DNA of 64,000 bases from JBBRNH01 sp038230415 (GTDB taxonomy: Bacteria > Bacteroidota > Bacteroidia > Cytophagales > Spirosomataceae), in the NCBI GenBank assembly GCA_038230415.1, contig JBBRNH010000023.1:4665-68664 (forward strand), written 5' to 3'. The notes below the pieces were generated by a model. The model made no database searches. It was not told the origin of the DNA and worked only from the letters and a program-made list of their open reading frames with translations. Position 1 is the stretch's first letter. Each line of letters starts with the position of its first letter. Of the stretch, positions 51,891 through 61,037 are shown one piece after another. A program made the translations under genes and the position numbers.

Positions 51891-54289
51891 CAAAACCGGA
51901 AATTATAACTGAACGACGGTACCAACGGAAACACCGAATACCGATACAGCACCGTTTGGGCGGGAACGCTGTTTTTCCGGGTCTCGATGTTGTAGAAAAA
52001 CGGGTTTCGGCGGTTGTAGGCGTTATAAACACTAAACTCCCAGATGCGCTCGTGGTGGCGTTTCTTCTTGTGAAACTGCACCGCAAAATCAAACCGATGG
52101 TATGGCTCGGCCCGGAAACTGTTTTTCTCTGACCCATAATCCCGCACATTAACGGCGTTGAACAAGGGGCTGGTTGGTGAGCCATCGCCCCCGGCAAGCC
52201 GCTGCAACGAAGCCGAATACCGCGAGGTTGGCACCGTCAACGCCTGTCCGGTGCCATAAACCCAGACTCCCGAAATATTGATGGTTGGCGTGAGGTCGTA
52301 CAGCAACACGATTGACGCATCGTGCCGCCGGTCGTAGCGCGGGTAAAACGGTCGGCCCCCGTTGAGTTCGGCAAACTGCCACTGCGTCCAGGAAAGCGTA
52401 TAGCCAACCCAGCCCGTGAACCGCCCGGCTTTTTTCTGCAACAGCACTTCGGCCCCGTAACTCCAGCCCTTGCCCGCCGTTACGTTGTCTTCCCAGCGCA
52501 CGGGCTTGGCGGAGGTCGGGTCGTCAATGAACAGAAAACTGGCTCCCTCGCGGTAGTTGATGATGTTGTTCATCGTTTTGTAGTAGCCTTCAACGGTCAG
52601 CGTCAAGCCTTTTCCGGCGGCTTTCTTTCCCGAAAAATCCTTCGCCAGTCCCACCGCCACCTGCTCTGATTGTTGGGGAGCCACGCGGTCGGTAGTCGGC
52701 ACCCAGAGGTCAGTAGGCAACCCGATGCCGGTGTTCGAGAGCAGATGCACGTACTGATTCATCCGGGAGTATGACGCTTTTACCGACAGATCGGGCCGGA
52801 GAATATAAGCCGCCGACAGCCGGGGTTCGGGCCGCAGATAGGTGGCTCCCGGTGCCGAGAATGCACTCAGCCGCAGCCCGCCGTTGATGCGCCATTTATC
52901 GCCGGGTCGCCAGTTGTCTTCGGCATAAACGCCTGATTCATAAACGTCTATGTTGTTTACTCGTTGCGTCAGGCCGAGGGCATTACTGTTTTGCAGCACC
53001 ACCGCACTGGGCGTGAAGCGGTGGTATGTGGTTTGCACACCAAACCGCAGCGCGTGGGCCGGGGCGGGGTAAAAATCGAGGTCATATTTCAGGCCAAAAT
53101 CACGGATGCCCGAATCATATTGGAGCGAAAAACGGGTGCGGTCTTCGGTTTCGTCGGTGGCCGAGATGTTGAAATTATAGCGGCTATAAATGGCCGACAT
53201 ATTGGCAAACAGTTTCTGATTGAACAGGTGATTCCAGCGCAGGGTGGCGGTTTGGTTGCCCCAGCCAAGCCCGACTTTGGTGCCGGATTCTTTATCATCG
53301 GCAAAAAACCGATCCCGGCCAAAGTAGCCGCTCAGATACAATTTGTTTTTCGGGCCAAAGTCATAGTTGAGTTTGGCGTTGAGGTCGTAGAAGTAGTAGC
53401 CTGCCGATGTCTGCCCGTCGGTCTGTTTGCTGATGAGCGGAGCCGCCAGCACATCCAGATACGTGCGCCGGGCCGATACCAGAAACGACGACCTGGCCGG
53501 TTTTTGCTTGTTGAATTTAATCGGCCCTTCGAGCGTCAGCCGCGAGGCAATCAGGCCAATACCGCCTTCGCCGTGCAGTTGCTGCTTGTCGCCGTCTTTC
53601 ATGTTTAACTCGATTACTGAGGACAGCCGACCGCCAAACCGCGCCGGAAACCCGCCTTTGGTGAGTTCCACGCTTTTGAGCGCGTCGCCGTTAAAGGTGC
53701 TGAAAAAGCCGAACAGGTGGCTGGCGTTATACACAACGGCATCGTCGAGAATAATCAGGTTTTGGTCGGGGCCGCCCCCGCGCACATACAGGCCGGTTTG
53801 CCCCTCGGAGCCTTTCTGCACACCGGGCATGAGTTGCAGCACCTTCAGCACGTCTTTCTCGCCGAGCAGCGTGGGAATTCGTTTGATTTGCTCAACGGGT
53901 ATCGAAATCTGGCTCATCTGCGCCGTTTCGCTCACTTTGGTCAGGATGCTTTTGGCCTGCACGTTCACTTCGGAGAGCAACCGGCCCGGCACCAAACTCA
54001 CATTCACGGTCTGATTGCGCCGGAGGTTCAGCGTTTGATACACGGTTTCGTAGCCCACAAACGAAAACGACAGCCGGATGCTATCCTGCGCTGGCAGGGT
54101 AATGGAATAAAAACCGTAGGTGTTGGTCACGGCTCCGAGTTGGGTTCCCGGCACCAGCACATTCACCCCAATCAGGGCTTCTTCGCTGCCCGTTTCGCGC
54201 ACGTAGCCGCTGATTGTCTGACGATTACCAGATTGCGCGAAGGCCACGCAGAAAAAACCACAAAAAAATAGTACAAGTACAACGCGCAT
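51890..54289 (-). CDS. TonB-dependent receptor with carboxypeptidase-like domain
   Basis: 799 aa. Signal peptide (CGFFCVAFAQS), then a CarboxypepD_reg-like domain (QTISGYVRETGSEEALIGVN, about 22-110), a plug (LGEKDVLKVLQLMPGVQKGS, VRGGGPDQNLIILDDAVVYN), and a barrel ending NFRF. This is the size and layout of receptors paired with DUF4249 lipoproteins rather than SusC (no SusC signature, shorter). Ligand unknown; siderophore, peptide or cofactor import are possible. It is the first gene of a minus-strand series that resumes with DUF4249 and menE after the Uma2 interruption. Confidence 0.92.
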   Translation of the reverse strand: MRVVLVLFFCGFFCVAFAQSGNRQTISGYVRETGSEEALIGVNVLVPGTQLGAVTNTYGFYSITLPAQDSIRLSFSFVGYETVYQTLNLRRNQTVNVSLVPGRLLSEVNVQAKSILTKVSETAQMSQISIPVEQIKRIPTLLGEKDVLKVLQLMPGVQKGSEGQTGLYVRGGGPDQNLIILDDAVVYNASHLFGFFSTFNGDALKSVELTKGGFPARFGGRLSSVIELNMKDGDKQQLHGEGGIGLIASRLTLEGPIKFNKQKPARSSFLVSARRTYLDVLAAPLISKQTDGQTSAGYYFYDLNAKLNYDFGPKNKLYLSGYFGRDRFFADDKESGTKVGLGWGNQTATLRWNHLFNQKLFANMSAIYSRYNFNISATDETEDRTRFSLQYDSGIRDFGLKYDLDFYPAPAHALRFGVQTTYHRFTPSAVVLQNSNALGLTQRVNNIDVYESGVYAEDNWRPGDKWRINGGLRLSAFSAPGATYLRPEPRLSAAYILRPDLSVKASYSRMNQYVHLLSNTGIGLPTDLWVPTTDRVAPQQSEQVAVGLAKDFSGKKAAGKGLTLTVEGYYKTMNNIINYREGASFLFIDDPTSAKPVRWEDNVTAGKGWSYGAEVLLQKKAGRFTGWVGYTLSWTQWQFAELNGGRPFYPRYDRRHDASIVLLYDLTPTINISGVWVYGTGQALTVPTSRYSASLQRLAGGDGSPTSPLFNAVNVRDYGSEKNSFRAEPYHRFDFAVQFHKKKRHHERIWEFSVYNAYNRRNPFFYNIETRKNSVPAQTVLYRYSVFPLVPSFSYNFRF

Positions 54290-54493
54290 ACGGTCAGAGC
54301 TTTATGACACAGAGATTCACGGAGAAAACATAATCTCATAACGCTCATTACGGCCCGGTCGGTGTTGATGAACAAGGGTTTTTCAGACAAGCGGATGAAC
54401 CGAACAATAGATTTTGTCAAACTAAACATGGCTGCTGTCCGTATGTTAAAGCTACAAACAAGCCACAAAACTGGTTCTTCTCAACAAGTCAAC

Positions 54494-55396
54494 ATGATAC
54501 TTCTTCGCTTTTTCGGCAAATTGCTCCTCACCATTTTCGCAACAATGCTGCTATCTTTTTCTGTGAACGAGGGCGCGTTCGCCTTAGCCAGCAAACGCAC
54601 CAAAGACATGGCCTATATCTCGCCACAGTCACCAGGCTTTGATACCGAACGGCACCGGCTCGATGTATATGCGCCCCGCCGAAAAGCCGCTGCCCCGCGC
54701 CCGGTGGTCGTGTTTATTCACGGCGGCAACTGGAATAGCGGCAGCAAAAATACCTACTGGTTTGTTGGTCGGCGATTGGCAAAGCAGGGCGTGGTGGCGG
54801 TGGTTATCAACTACCGGCTGTCTCCATCGGTGCAGGTGCCAGCCATGGCCGACGATTGCGCCCGCGCCGTGCTGTGGGCCACGCAGCACATCGGCGACTA
54901 CGGCGGAGACCCCAACCGAATTTTTGTGATGGGCCACTCGGCGGGGGGCGGTTTGGCGGCTCTGCTCACCACCGACAATACGCTGTTTACCAAACTCGGC
55001 TTGCCTAAAAACCCCGTGAAAGGAGCCATATTAGACGACCCTGCCGGGGTTGATATGTACGATTACCTCCAGAAAATGGAGTATCCGAACGACGAGCAAT
55101 ACTTAGTTTCGTTCGGCAAAGACCCCGAAGGCTGGCGGGCGGTGTCGCCGATGCAAAAGATAATACAGGCTGAGAACCCAAAAACAGTGCCGCCGATGCT
55201 GATTTACAGTGGTGAGAAAACCTACCCCAGCATAGACATCAGCACGAAAAAGTTTCAGGAAAAACTGAAAGCAATGGGCGTAACGAGCCAATACCGCGAG
55301 TTGCCGGGCAAAAAACACATCCCGATGGTGACGCAGTTGTTCTGGAAACGCAATATCATCTACCGCGATTTACTCGCCTTTGTGGGAGCGAAGTAG
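54494..55396 (+). CDS. Secreted alpha/beta hydrolase (esterase/lipase family)
   Basis: 300 aa from the ATG at 54494 (MILLRFFGKLLLTIFATMLL), chosen because it opens a signal peptide; upstream ATGs lack one. Motifs: oxyanion loop FIHGGNWNSG, NYRLSPSVQVPAMADDCARA, nucleophile MGHSAGGGLA, and a C-terminal histidine in GKKHIPM. BD-FAE/acetylesterase-like (HGGxW, GHSAGG). Probably a periplasmic carboxylesterase with unknown substrate. It is divergent from the TonB receptor gene. Confidence 0.87.
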   Translation: MILLRFFGKLLLTIFATMLLSFSVNEGAFALASKRTKDMAYISPQSPGFDTERHRLDVYAPRRKAAAPRPVVVFIHGGNWNSGSKNTYWFVGRRLAKQGVVAVVINYRLSPSVQVPAMADDCARAVLWATQHIGDYGGDPNRIFVMGHSAGGGLAALLTTDNTLFTKLGLPKNPVKGAILDDPAGVDMYDYLQKMEYPNDEQYLVSFGKDPEGWRAVSPMQKIIQAENPKTVPPMLIYSGEKTYPSIDISTKKFQEKLKAMGVTSQYRELPGKKHIPMVTQLFWKRNIIYRDLLAFVGAK

Positions 55397-55579
55397 CTGA
55401 TTATCTGGTGATTGCCGGGAGAACAGGCGAATAGCGATAAAGAGCAGACGAACAAGAAAAGAATCGTTGAGGGAAAGCGCACACAAACGGCAAGGTAAAC
55501 GTTTCTATGCCGAACGCCCGGCTACGAATCAGTACTTCGGGGCCAACAACCTGTTCTAAACCACTCACTGCTCTGAACC

Positions 55580-56050
55580 ATGAAAACCCGTCTATTAATC
55601 AGCCTATTGGTATTATCTGTTTCGACGCAGGCACAGGCGTTGCTGGTAATCAACGAAGATTCGACCCAAATGCGCCGTATCCACCCCCGGCAGTTCATCG
55701 AGTGTGTGATCGCTAATGGCGTGGCGGCCCCAACGGTGATACGCGGGCGGCTCAAACTGTTCGATACCCGGAGTTTTCTGCTCGAAACCCAGCGGAAACA
55801 ATGGACTTCGGTCCAATTGGCTGACTTAGTTGCCCTGCGCCGGAGCAACCGACGGGCCGCCTGGCCGATGTTATTTGGCGGGGAAACCATGTCGTCGGCT
55901 GGTGTGGTGGCCCGGCGGGTTTCGCCAATGGCGGTGATTGGGGCAGCAGTGGCGGGTGCCGGTATCGCCGGTCTCCGGGGCGATTTCTCGCCGATCCGGT
56001 ACCGATGGTCTGTTTATCAGGGTTGGCAGTTTCAGATAAAAACGCAGTGA
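55580..56050 (+). CDS. Small secreted hypothetical protein
   Basis: 156 aa. Signal peptide MKTRLLISLLVLSVSTQAQA. Centre: GRLKLFDTRSFLLETQRKQW TSVQLADLVALRR, which reads like an Sm- or SH3-like small barrel; then a hydrophobic GAAVAGAGIAGL segment near residue 120-132 that may be a membrane anchor. I do not recognise the family. It has no close operon partner; 115 bp separate it from the NDH-2 gene. Confidence 0.65.
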   Translation: MKTRLLISLLVLSVSTQAQALLVINEDSTQMRRIHPRQFIECVIANGVAAPTVIRGRLKLFDTRSFLLETQRKQWTSVQLADLVALRRSNRRAAWPMLFGGETMSSAGVVARRVSPMAVIGAAVAGAGIAGLRGDFSPIRYRWSVYQGWQFQIKTQ

Positions 56051-56165
56051 TAGGCGCAGTCCGTTTAGGCTTTTGACATTCGGACCGTTCGCTTGGATTG
56101 CGGCTCTATGACGAACAAAACCCCCAAATGTCTGGTAATTCAATATACTCAACGCGCTCAATATT

Positions 56166-57506
56166 ATGCTGCAATACGATAAATTATCGCTCAACATACC
56201 CGATACCAACAAGCCCCGTGTCGTGATTATCGGCGGGGGATTTGGCGGCATCAACCTCGCCAAGAGCCTGAAACACGCCGGTGTGCAGGTGGTTTTGTTC
56301 GACAAACAGAACTACAATGCCTTTTGGCCCCTACTCTATCAGGTGGCAACCGCCGGGCTGGAATCTGATTCTATCGCCGAGCCATTCCGAAAAGTATTCG
56401 ATGGCTACGATGATTTCCATTTCCGGCTCGTGCGCGTCACCAAAATTGATCCAGCCCAAAAAACCGTCTCGACCCTCATCGGTGATCTGCACTACGATTT
56501 TCTGGTGATTGCCACCGGCACCAAGTCAAACTACTTCGGCAATCAGCAGATTCAGCAGAACTCGTTCCCGCTAAAAACCATACCCGACGCGCTCAACCTG
56601 CGCTCACAACTGTTGCAGTGCTTTGAGCAGGCCAGTATTACCTCAGACCCGGAAGCCCGCCAGATGCTGCTCAATTTTGTGATAGTAGGCGGTGGGCCAA
56701 CGGGTGTCGAAACGGCGGGTTCGATTGCCGAAATGCGAAAACACGTGCTGCCAAATGATTACCCGGGCTTAGATTTCTCGAAGATGAACGTCTATCTCGT
56801 CGAAGGGCTCGACCGGATGCTGCCGCCGATGTCGCCCGAAGCCGGAGAAAAAGCCAACGGGTATCTGAACGACCTGAACGTGATTGTGAAGACCAAAACG
56901 ATGGTCGAGAGTTACGACGGCGAAACCGTGACCTTCAAAAGCGGGGAACAGATAAAAACCCAAACCCTGATCTGGGCCGCTGGCGTAACCGGGGCCATGA
57001 TTGACGGAATCCCGACGGAGACCATCGAAAAAGGCCGGATTTTGGTGAACGAGTTTAATCAGGTGCCGGGCTTCCCCGACTTTTTTGCCATCGGCGACAT
57101 TGCGGCCATGAAATCAGAGAAATGGCCGAAAGGACACCCCGGCGTGGCCCAGCCCGCCATTCAGCAAGGCGACCACCTCGCCAAAAACATCCGGCACATC
57201 CTGAAAAGCGAAGCCCTCGCGCCGTTCGAGTATTTCGACAAAGGCTCGCTGGCAATCGTGGGCCGGGGCCGCGCCGTTGCCGATTTGCCGGGTAATGTTC
57301 ACCTCAGCGGGTTGCTGGCGTGGTTTGCGTGGCTCTTTATCCACATCGCCTACTTGGTCGGGTTCCGCAATAAGCTAATTGTGTTTGCCAACTGGATGTA
57401 CCGTTTTGTGACCTACGACCGGGGAACGCGGCTGATTATCAGGCCCTTCATCAAAAAAGGCGATACCGTTGCCAATGAGTTGCTGATGCAGAACGAAGCG
57501 GGGTAA
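56166..57506 (+). CDS. ndh: Type II NADH dehydrogenase (NDH-2)
   Basis: 446 aa. Two Rossmann motifs, VVIIGGGFGGINLAKSLKHA for FAD and FVIVGGGPTGVETAGSIAEM for NAD(P)H. YQVATAGLESDSIAEPFR, TLIWAAGVTGAMIDGI, FFAIGDIAAM and HPGVAQPAIQQGDHLAKNI fit NDH-2; the AQxAxQxG quinone-site motif is AQPAIQQG. A C-terminal amphipathic and hydrophobic region (LLAWFAWLFIHIAYLVGFRN) anchors it to the inner membrane. It passes electrons from NADH to menaquinone without pumping protons. Confidence 0.92.
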   Translation: MLQYDKLSLNIPDTNKPRVVIIGGGFGGINLAKSLKHAGVQVVLFDKQNYNAFWPLLYQVATAGLESDSIAEPFRKVFDGYDDFHFRLVRVTKIDPAQKTVSTLIGDLHYDFLVIATGTKSNYFGNQQIQQNSFPLKTIPDALNLRSQLLQCFEQASITSDPEARQMLLNFVIVGGGPTGVETAGSIAEMRKHVLPNDYPGLDFSKMNVYLVEGLDRMLPPMSPEAGEKANGYLNDLNVIVKTKTMVESYDGETVTFKSGEQIKTQTLIWAAGVTGAMIDGIPTETIEKGRILVNEFNQVPGFPDFFAIGDIAAMKSEKWPKGHPGVAQPAIQQGDHLAKNIRHILKSEALAPFEYFDKGSLAIVGRGRAVADLPGNVHLSGLLAWFAWLFIHIAYLVGFRNKLIVFANWMYRFVTYDRGTRLIIRPFIKKGDTVANELLMQNEAG

Positions 57507-57635
57507 TTCAGGAATGAAGCAGTACCAACTTAACGGGGGCAAACGTTTGAAATTTGCAGTCTATAAGGGACACTATAGTTTTATATAATTTCTAATCTAA
57601 ATTATTTGCATTATTTTTGTGGCAAGTAGAAAGAT

Positions 57636-57664
57636 AAACGTTCTGCCAAGTTGACAGAACGTTT
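57636..57664 (-). terminator. Intrinsic terminator after the 46-aa peptide gene
   Basis: Perfect 10-bp stem AAACGTTCTG/CAGAACGTTT with a 9-nt loop, followed in the minus direction by a T-rich tract (TTTATCTTTC). It lies 15 bp after the stop codon at 57679. Confidence 0.7.
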
Positions 57665-57678
57665 GCGAATTGCGAGGA

Positions 57679-57819
57679 CTACTTACCGCCCTGATGTTGA
57701 TCCATCAGGATTGAGAAGAAAGTCCGTACCAGCGTACCCATCGTGTTGATCAGGGGCTGGTATTTTTCGAGCCATTTTAGAATTAGTAGTTCTAATTTGC
57801 TCTTGTTGGATTTGGACAT
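57679..57819 (-). CDS. Unannotated 46-aa amphipathic peptide
   Basis: ATG at 57819 to TAG at 57679. The peptide reads MSKSNKSKLELLILKWLEKY then QPLINTMGTLVRTFFSILMD and QHQGGK. It is net basic with two amphipathic or hydrophobic helices and no signal peptide. It stands alone in a 555-bp gap between ndh and the haloperoxidase-like gene, followed at once by a good terminator and preceded by two hairpins (57874-57908 and 57937-57967). Function unknown: a membrane-active or toxin-like small protein and a regulatory leader are both possible. The call rests on the clean ORF-terminator unit. Confidence 0.5.
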   Translation of the reverse strand: MSKSNKSKLELLILKWLEKYQPLINTMGTLVRTFFSILMDQHQGGK

Positions 57820-57873
57820 AGCTATAATATGTCTAAGTTAAACAGTAGTGACACGCTCTCCGCGCGTGACAAC

Positions 57874-57908
57874 GGTTTAGTTAATTGCTGGTAACAACTA
57901 ACTAAACC
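57874..57908. repeat. Hairpin upstream of the 46-aa peptide gene
   Basis: 10-nt perfect arms GGTTTAGTTA / TAACTAAACC around 15 nt, about 55 bp upstream of the small ORF start. It may be in its 5' leader or be an operator. Confidence 0.55.
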
Positions 57909-57936
57909 ACAAGTTAGTAAAGATTAATTTGCTTCT

Positions 57937-57967
57937 CAAACCCCAACTTTACAAGAGTTGGGGTTTG
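57937..57967. terminator. Two-way hairpin upstream of the small peptide unit
   Basis: Perfect 12-bp stem CAAACCCCAACT/AGTTGGGGTTTG with a 7-nt loop. It lies 95 bp beyond the haloperoxidase stop (58062) in its direction, so it probably ends that transcript and isolates the small peptide unit. Confidence 0.65.
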
Positions 57968-58061
57968 TTGCTATAAACCCATCGTTAGTAATTGAGAATC
58001 AGTCCTTTACTTATGAAGGCCTGGTAGTGTCTAAAATAGGATTTTTTGAAACAATATCCTG

Positions 58062-59432
58062 TCATCTCTCCGCCACTGCGCTCTTGCGGGTTTTGGCTTT
58101 TTGCAACACCCACAGCCCCACTTTTTCGCCCATGACGGCACCGTTGTTAATCGCCGAACGGTAGTGAATACCGCCATACAACCGGCTGATGGATGCCTGC
58201 CGGGCCGCTTCCTTAAACGATTTAAACGACCGCACCCCGTGACCATACTGATACTCGGTCGAGTCGGTGAAGGCAATGTTATCACCCATGAGTTGGGTCA
58301 GTACGGCAGCCGCTGCCGCCGTGATTGTGCTGTGGCCGCTTGGATATTCGGGGAAGGGAGGGGTTTGCAAGAACGGTGTCCATTTGGGGTCTAAATCCTT
58401 GTTAATGACGGTCTCGGGCCGAACGGTTTTGCTCCGGTATTTCTCGTCCCAGCAGGCAATAAACCCATCGGCGAGTGCCAGTGAGGTCAGCACGTAGGCT
58501 TCGACGGTGGGCATCAGCGCAAGTTTTTGGTTGCGGGCAACGGTTTGGGTTATCGCCAGCCAATGCCCGCCGGGGGTCATTTTCTTGGATGCGTACGAGA
58601 CGTGACCAGCCACGTTCATCACAAAAGCGTTGTCGTCCCAGAAGAAAGCAATGTCGCGCTGTTCGGGCGTGAGCGATTTTCCTAAGTCATATACCTCTTT
58701 CACTTCTTTCTGGTACGGGCTACTCGCGACCATCGAAAACGTAAACGGACGGGGGGGAACAAACTGATTGCAGGTGTCTAAAACCCAGGGGCTGATTTTG
58801 TTCCACTGCGGCTCGGCGGCATCCATGTAGGCCGGGGGGGTTGGCACCCACGTTCCGTCTTCGTTGGTCACGGTGTGTTTGAACCCCCGTGTTTGTTTGT
58901 AATTATCCTTCGAGGCTCCGTCCAGAATGTGCTTGGCAATGGCCTCTCCGTAGGCCATAGAGCGGTCATAGACCTCCGTTGGCACCCCGTCTTTCTTGAA
59001 CTGCTCATAAAATGGCGGCTCAAATTCATCGTAAAAATCCACCGAAAACGTTAAAGCGCGGGCAACGGTCATAAACGCCCGGACGCTCGCCAACGGAAAA
59101 CAATAGTCTTTGCCGGGTTCGGGTTGGGGGCCGGGCGTGAAACGTTTGGTTTTGCCCGCCAGTGATTCGTACCGCGTATCGAACGGCACAAGGGCTTCAT
59201 AACCAGCGAGATTTGCGTAGGCATAAATTCGGCTGGCAACCGGGGGCGAAAAAATATCGTGAATCACCACTTGCGTCAACTTGTTCAGGGCCGCGTTGTA
59301 GCGTTCGGGGTTGGCGGCTTTGGCGTTGTATTCGGCGGGCGTGGCCGAGGGCTGGCAACCGGCCAGAATCAGCAGCGCGAAGGCGGTCAGCAGTGAGCCG
59401 GTGAATGAGCAATTAATACGAACTATGTTCAT
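58062..59432 (-). CDS. Vanadium-dependent haloperoxidase-like (PAP2 superfamily) lipoprotein
   Basis: 456 aa from the ATG at 59432. Lipobox ILAGC. PAP2/vanadium chloroperoxidase core: FPEYPSGHSTITAAAAAVL (SGH with the acid-base His) and SRLYGGIHYRSAINNGAVMG (SRxxxGxHxxxD-like, vanadate-binding His; the usual D is N). FFWDDNAFVMNVAGH and GHWLAITQTVARNQ are typical of the Bacteroidota branch. Haloperoxidase or phosphatase activity is not proven for this group. Surface or periplasmic. Confidence 0.87.
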   Translation of the reverse strand: MNIVRINCSFTGSLLTAFALLILAGCQPSATPAEYNAKAANPERYNAALNKLTQVVIHDIFSPPVASRIYAYANLAGYEALVPFDTRYESLAGKTKRFTPGPQPEPGKDYCFPLASVRAFMTVARALTFSVDFYDEFEPPFYEQFKKDGVPTEVYDRSMAYGEAIAKHILDGASKDNYKQTRGFKHTVTNEDGTWVPTPPAYMDAAEPQWNKISPWVLDTCNQFVPPRPFTFSMVASSPYQKEVKEVYDLGKSLTPEQRDIAFFWDDNAFVMNVAGHVSYASKKMTPGGHWLAITQTVARNQKLALMPTVEAYVLTSLALADGFIACWDEKYRSKTVRPETVINKDLDPKWTPFLQTPPFPEYPSGHSTITAAAAAVLTQLMGDNIAFTDSTEYQYGHGVRSFKSFKEAARQASISRLYGGIHYRSAINNGAVMGEKVGLWVLQKAKTRKSAVAER

Positions 59433-59487
59433 GATCAGGTAACGGGCCTCGCCAGGTTTGTTACGATATAACACCAGCGGGCAGTGA

Positions 59488-59519
59488 CAAAGTTACCGAA
59501 TTATTGAGCCGGGGCAAAC
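59488..59519 (-). promoter_or_regulatory. Promoter of the haloperoxidase-like gene
   Basis: On the minus strand TTTG (59516-59519) and TAACTTTG (59488-59495) are 20 nt apart, a full match to the Bacteroidota -33/-7 consensus. The ATG is 55 bp downstream at 59432. The -33 box overlaps the 3' end of the Uma2 pseudogene. Confidence 0.6.
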
Positions 59520-60160
59520 AGGGTTTTGTGGTAAATCTCGCGTACCGAGAGCGTCAGCCCGTCGAACATAACAACATCATCGAGCGCGGTGAAACGGGTA
59601 TCTACCCACTGCCCGGCTTTTTCGGTACGCGAGTAGGGCCGAACCGAAACCCGCCCCTGGTCAACAAATAAGATGTGCCGCAACGACGGAATGGCAAGGT
59701 AACTGTTGAGTTTTTCGTCCTGGTCAAATTTGGCCGTTGACGGCGATAGCACTTCGACTACTAGTACCGGATTTTTAAGCGTGATTTTGGGTGAATAACT
59801 GCCGGGGAGATCGCTGCTGTCGGATTCTCCCTGTACCACGCAGAGGTCGGCATTGAACGCTTCCTACCTTTCTTCGATGTAAATCAGCACGCTACTACCC
59901 ATCACGGAGTAATCGGACAAGCTGAAATAATGACGATTGAACAGGTAAGTCAACGTACTGACTAGTACTTCATGCGAAATACTGGCCTGACCCATGATGG
60001 AGATTATGGTTTGGTTGAGGTAAAAAATTGGGTAGTTTATTTCGTCAAGCAGGTCAACGTATTCCTCCCATGTAGACTCAACGCGCAAAAACTCAGGTGC
60101 CTCGGTGCGTTCGGCCAACGTGAGGGGGATTTTGGGATCGATAGTGGTTTCAATCGTCAA
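59501..60160 (-). pseudogene. Uma2 family gene interrupted by one in-frame TAG
   Basis: Two pieces in the same frame: 60160-59864 (TWEEYVDLLDEINYPIFYLN, ISIMGQASISHEVLVSTLTY, LIYIEER) then a TAG at 59864-59866, then EAFNADLCVVQGESDS, VLVVEVLSPSTAKFDQDEKL and SLRHILFVDQGRVSVRPYSR. Joined, they give a normal Uma2 (DUF820) protein of about 219 aa with the catalytic D and E-x-L region intact. Only this one base change blocks it, so the loss is recent, or the codon is read through. The start codon seems to be TTG. Confidence 0.8.
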
Positions 60161-60599
60161 AACTGATTAGATTTCTACAAAAATACCAAATATGACTGTT
60201 TAGCAGCCGCTTCGGTCTCTGCTTCTTGCTGATGATTTTTCTCCACAAACGCTAACCATTAATCTGAACGTACGGTCAGTGGGTGTAAAATCATACCCGA
60301 CGGGACAGGTCAGACCGAGAAGGGTTGGCACGGGAGCAGGGGTAAACAGAGTAGTAGAAATTTTGAGACCAACGGGCGGATATTTATGCAGAAGTGGAGT
60401 TAGAAAGCACAAAAGTTGAATTTTGCATCAATGCTTAGAAAAGTAGAAGGGTTAAGTTACTTCCGTCCGCCCCTTTTTCATGAATATAATGTTGGTCTCT
60501 GCCGCTTCTGCCATCCTGGGTTATTCCTGCAAAAATCTTTTATCAAATTTAACCTCACAAAACCATTCGGCTCTTACCGAGTGATTAATGATTTTGGTA
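60161..60599. other. Gene-poor stretch
   Basis: No convincing gene. A minus-strand frame at 60412-60200 contains LGLTCPVGYDFTPTDRTFRL, which looks protein-like and might be a remnant of a secreted protein, but it has no plausible start region or signal peptide and no partner. The rest is AT-rich without strong hairpins. Confidence 0.4.
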
Positions 60600-60785
60600 C
60601 TATACCCTTCGGTACACCGTGCCAATGACGAGTAACATAAAGCCAATTAGCAACATTTCATAGCTGTACTTCGACAATACACCTATGTGAACATAATGCC
60701 CAAAAATGCCTAAAAAACCGACGATGAGGGCAACGACCCAGAGTGTTTGGTTAGGTGCACTGGGCATAAATTTTCTGTTTGCCAT
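60600..60785 (-). CDS. Small two-helix membrane protein
   Basis: 61 aa. Two predicted membrane segments (TLWVVALIVGFLGIFGHYVH and YEMLLIGFMLLVIGTVYRRV) joined by a short loop, after a polar N-terminus (MANRKFMPSAPNQ). The hydrophobic pattern and positive-inside ends support a real inner-membrane protein. Similar tiny proteins are common hypotheticals in Cytophagales. It stands alone in an AT-rich stretch. Confidence 0.6.
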   Translation of the reverse strand: MANRKFMPSAPNQTLWVVALIVGFLGIFGHYVHIGVLSKYSYEMLLIGFMLLVIGTVYRRV

Positions 60786-61037
60786 AATTATTTGATTCGT
60801 TTACGATTGAATGATTCTTCTTTGAATTATTTACTGAGTCAATGACAACTCAGTGCAAAAGTAAGTCTATTTGAATTCTCAATCAAGGGAGATTTCTTCC
60901 AAAGTTGATTCACTTTCTATTGCTTTATAGTATTCCGTCTGCTGGTACAAATGCAGATTAATTTACTGCTGTTCAATTCATTCAGTCCACCCTTCTTTCA
61001 TAAATACTATGTTGGTGGTAGTGCTTTTTTCGTTGGA

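Noticed and set aside
52964..53608. 214-codon plus-strand frame opposite the TonB receptor gene
   Set aside because: Antisense shadow of the barrel-coding sequence.
60200..60412. 70-codon minus-strand frame with LGLTCPVGYDFTPTDRTFRL
   Set aside because: Looks partly protein-like but has no signal, start context or neighbour; kept only as a possible remnant in the gene-poor stretch.
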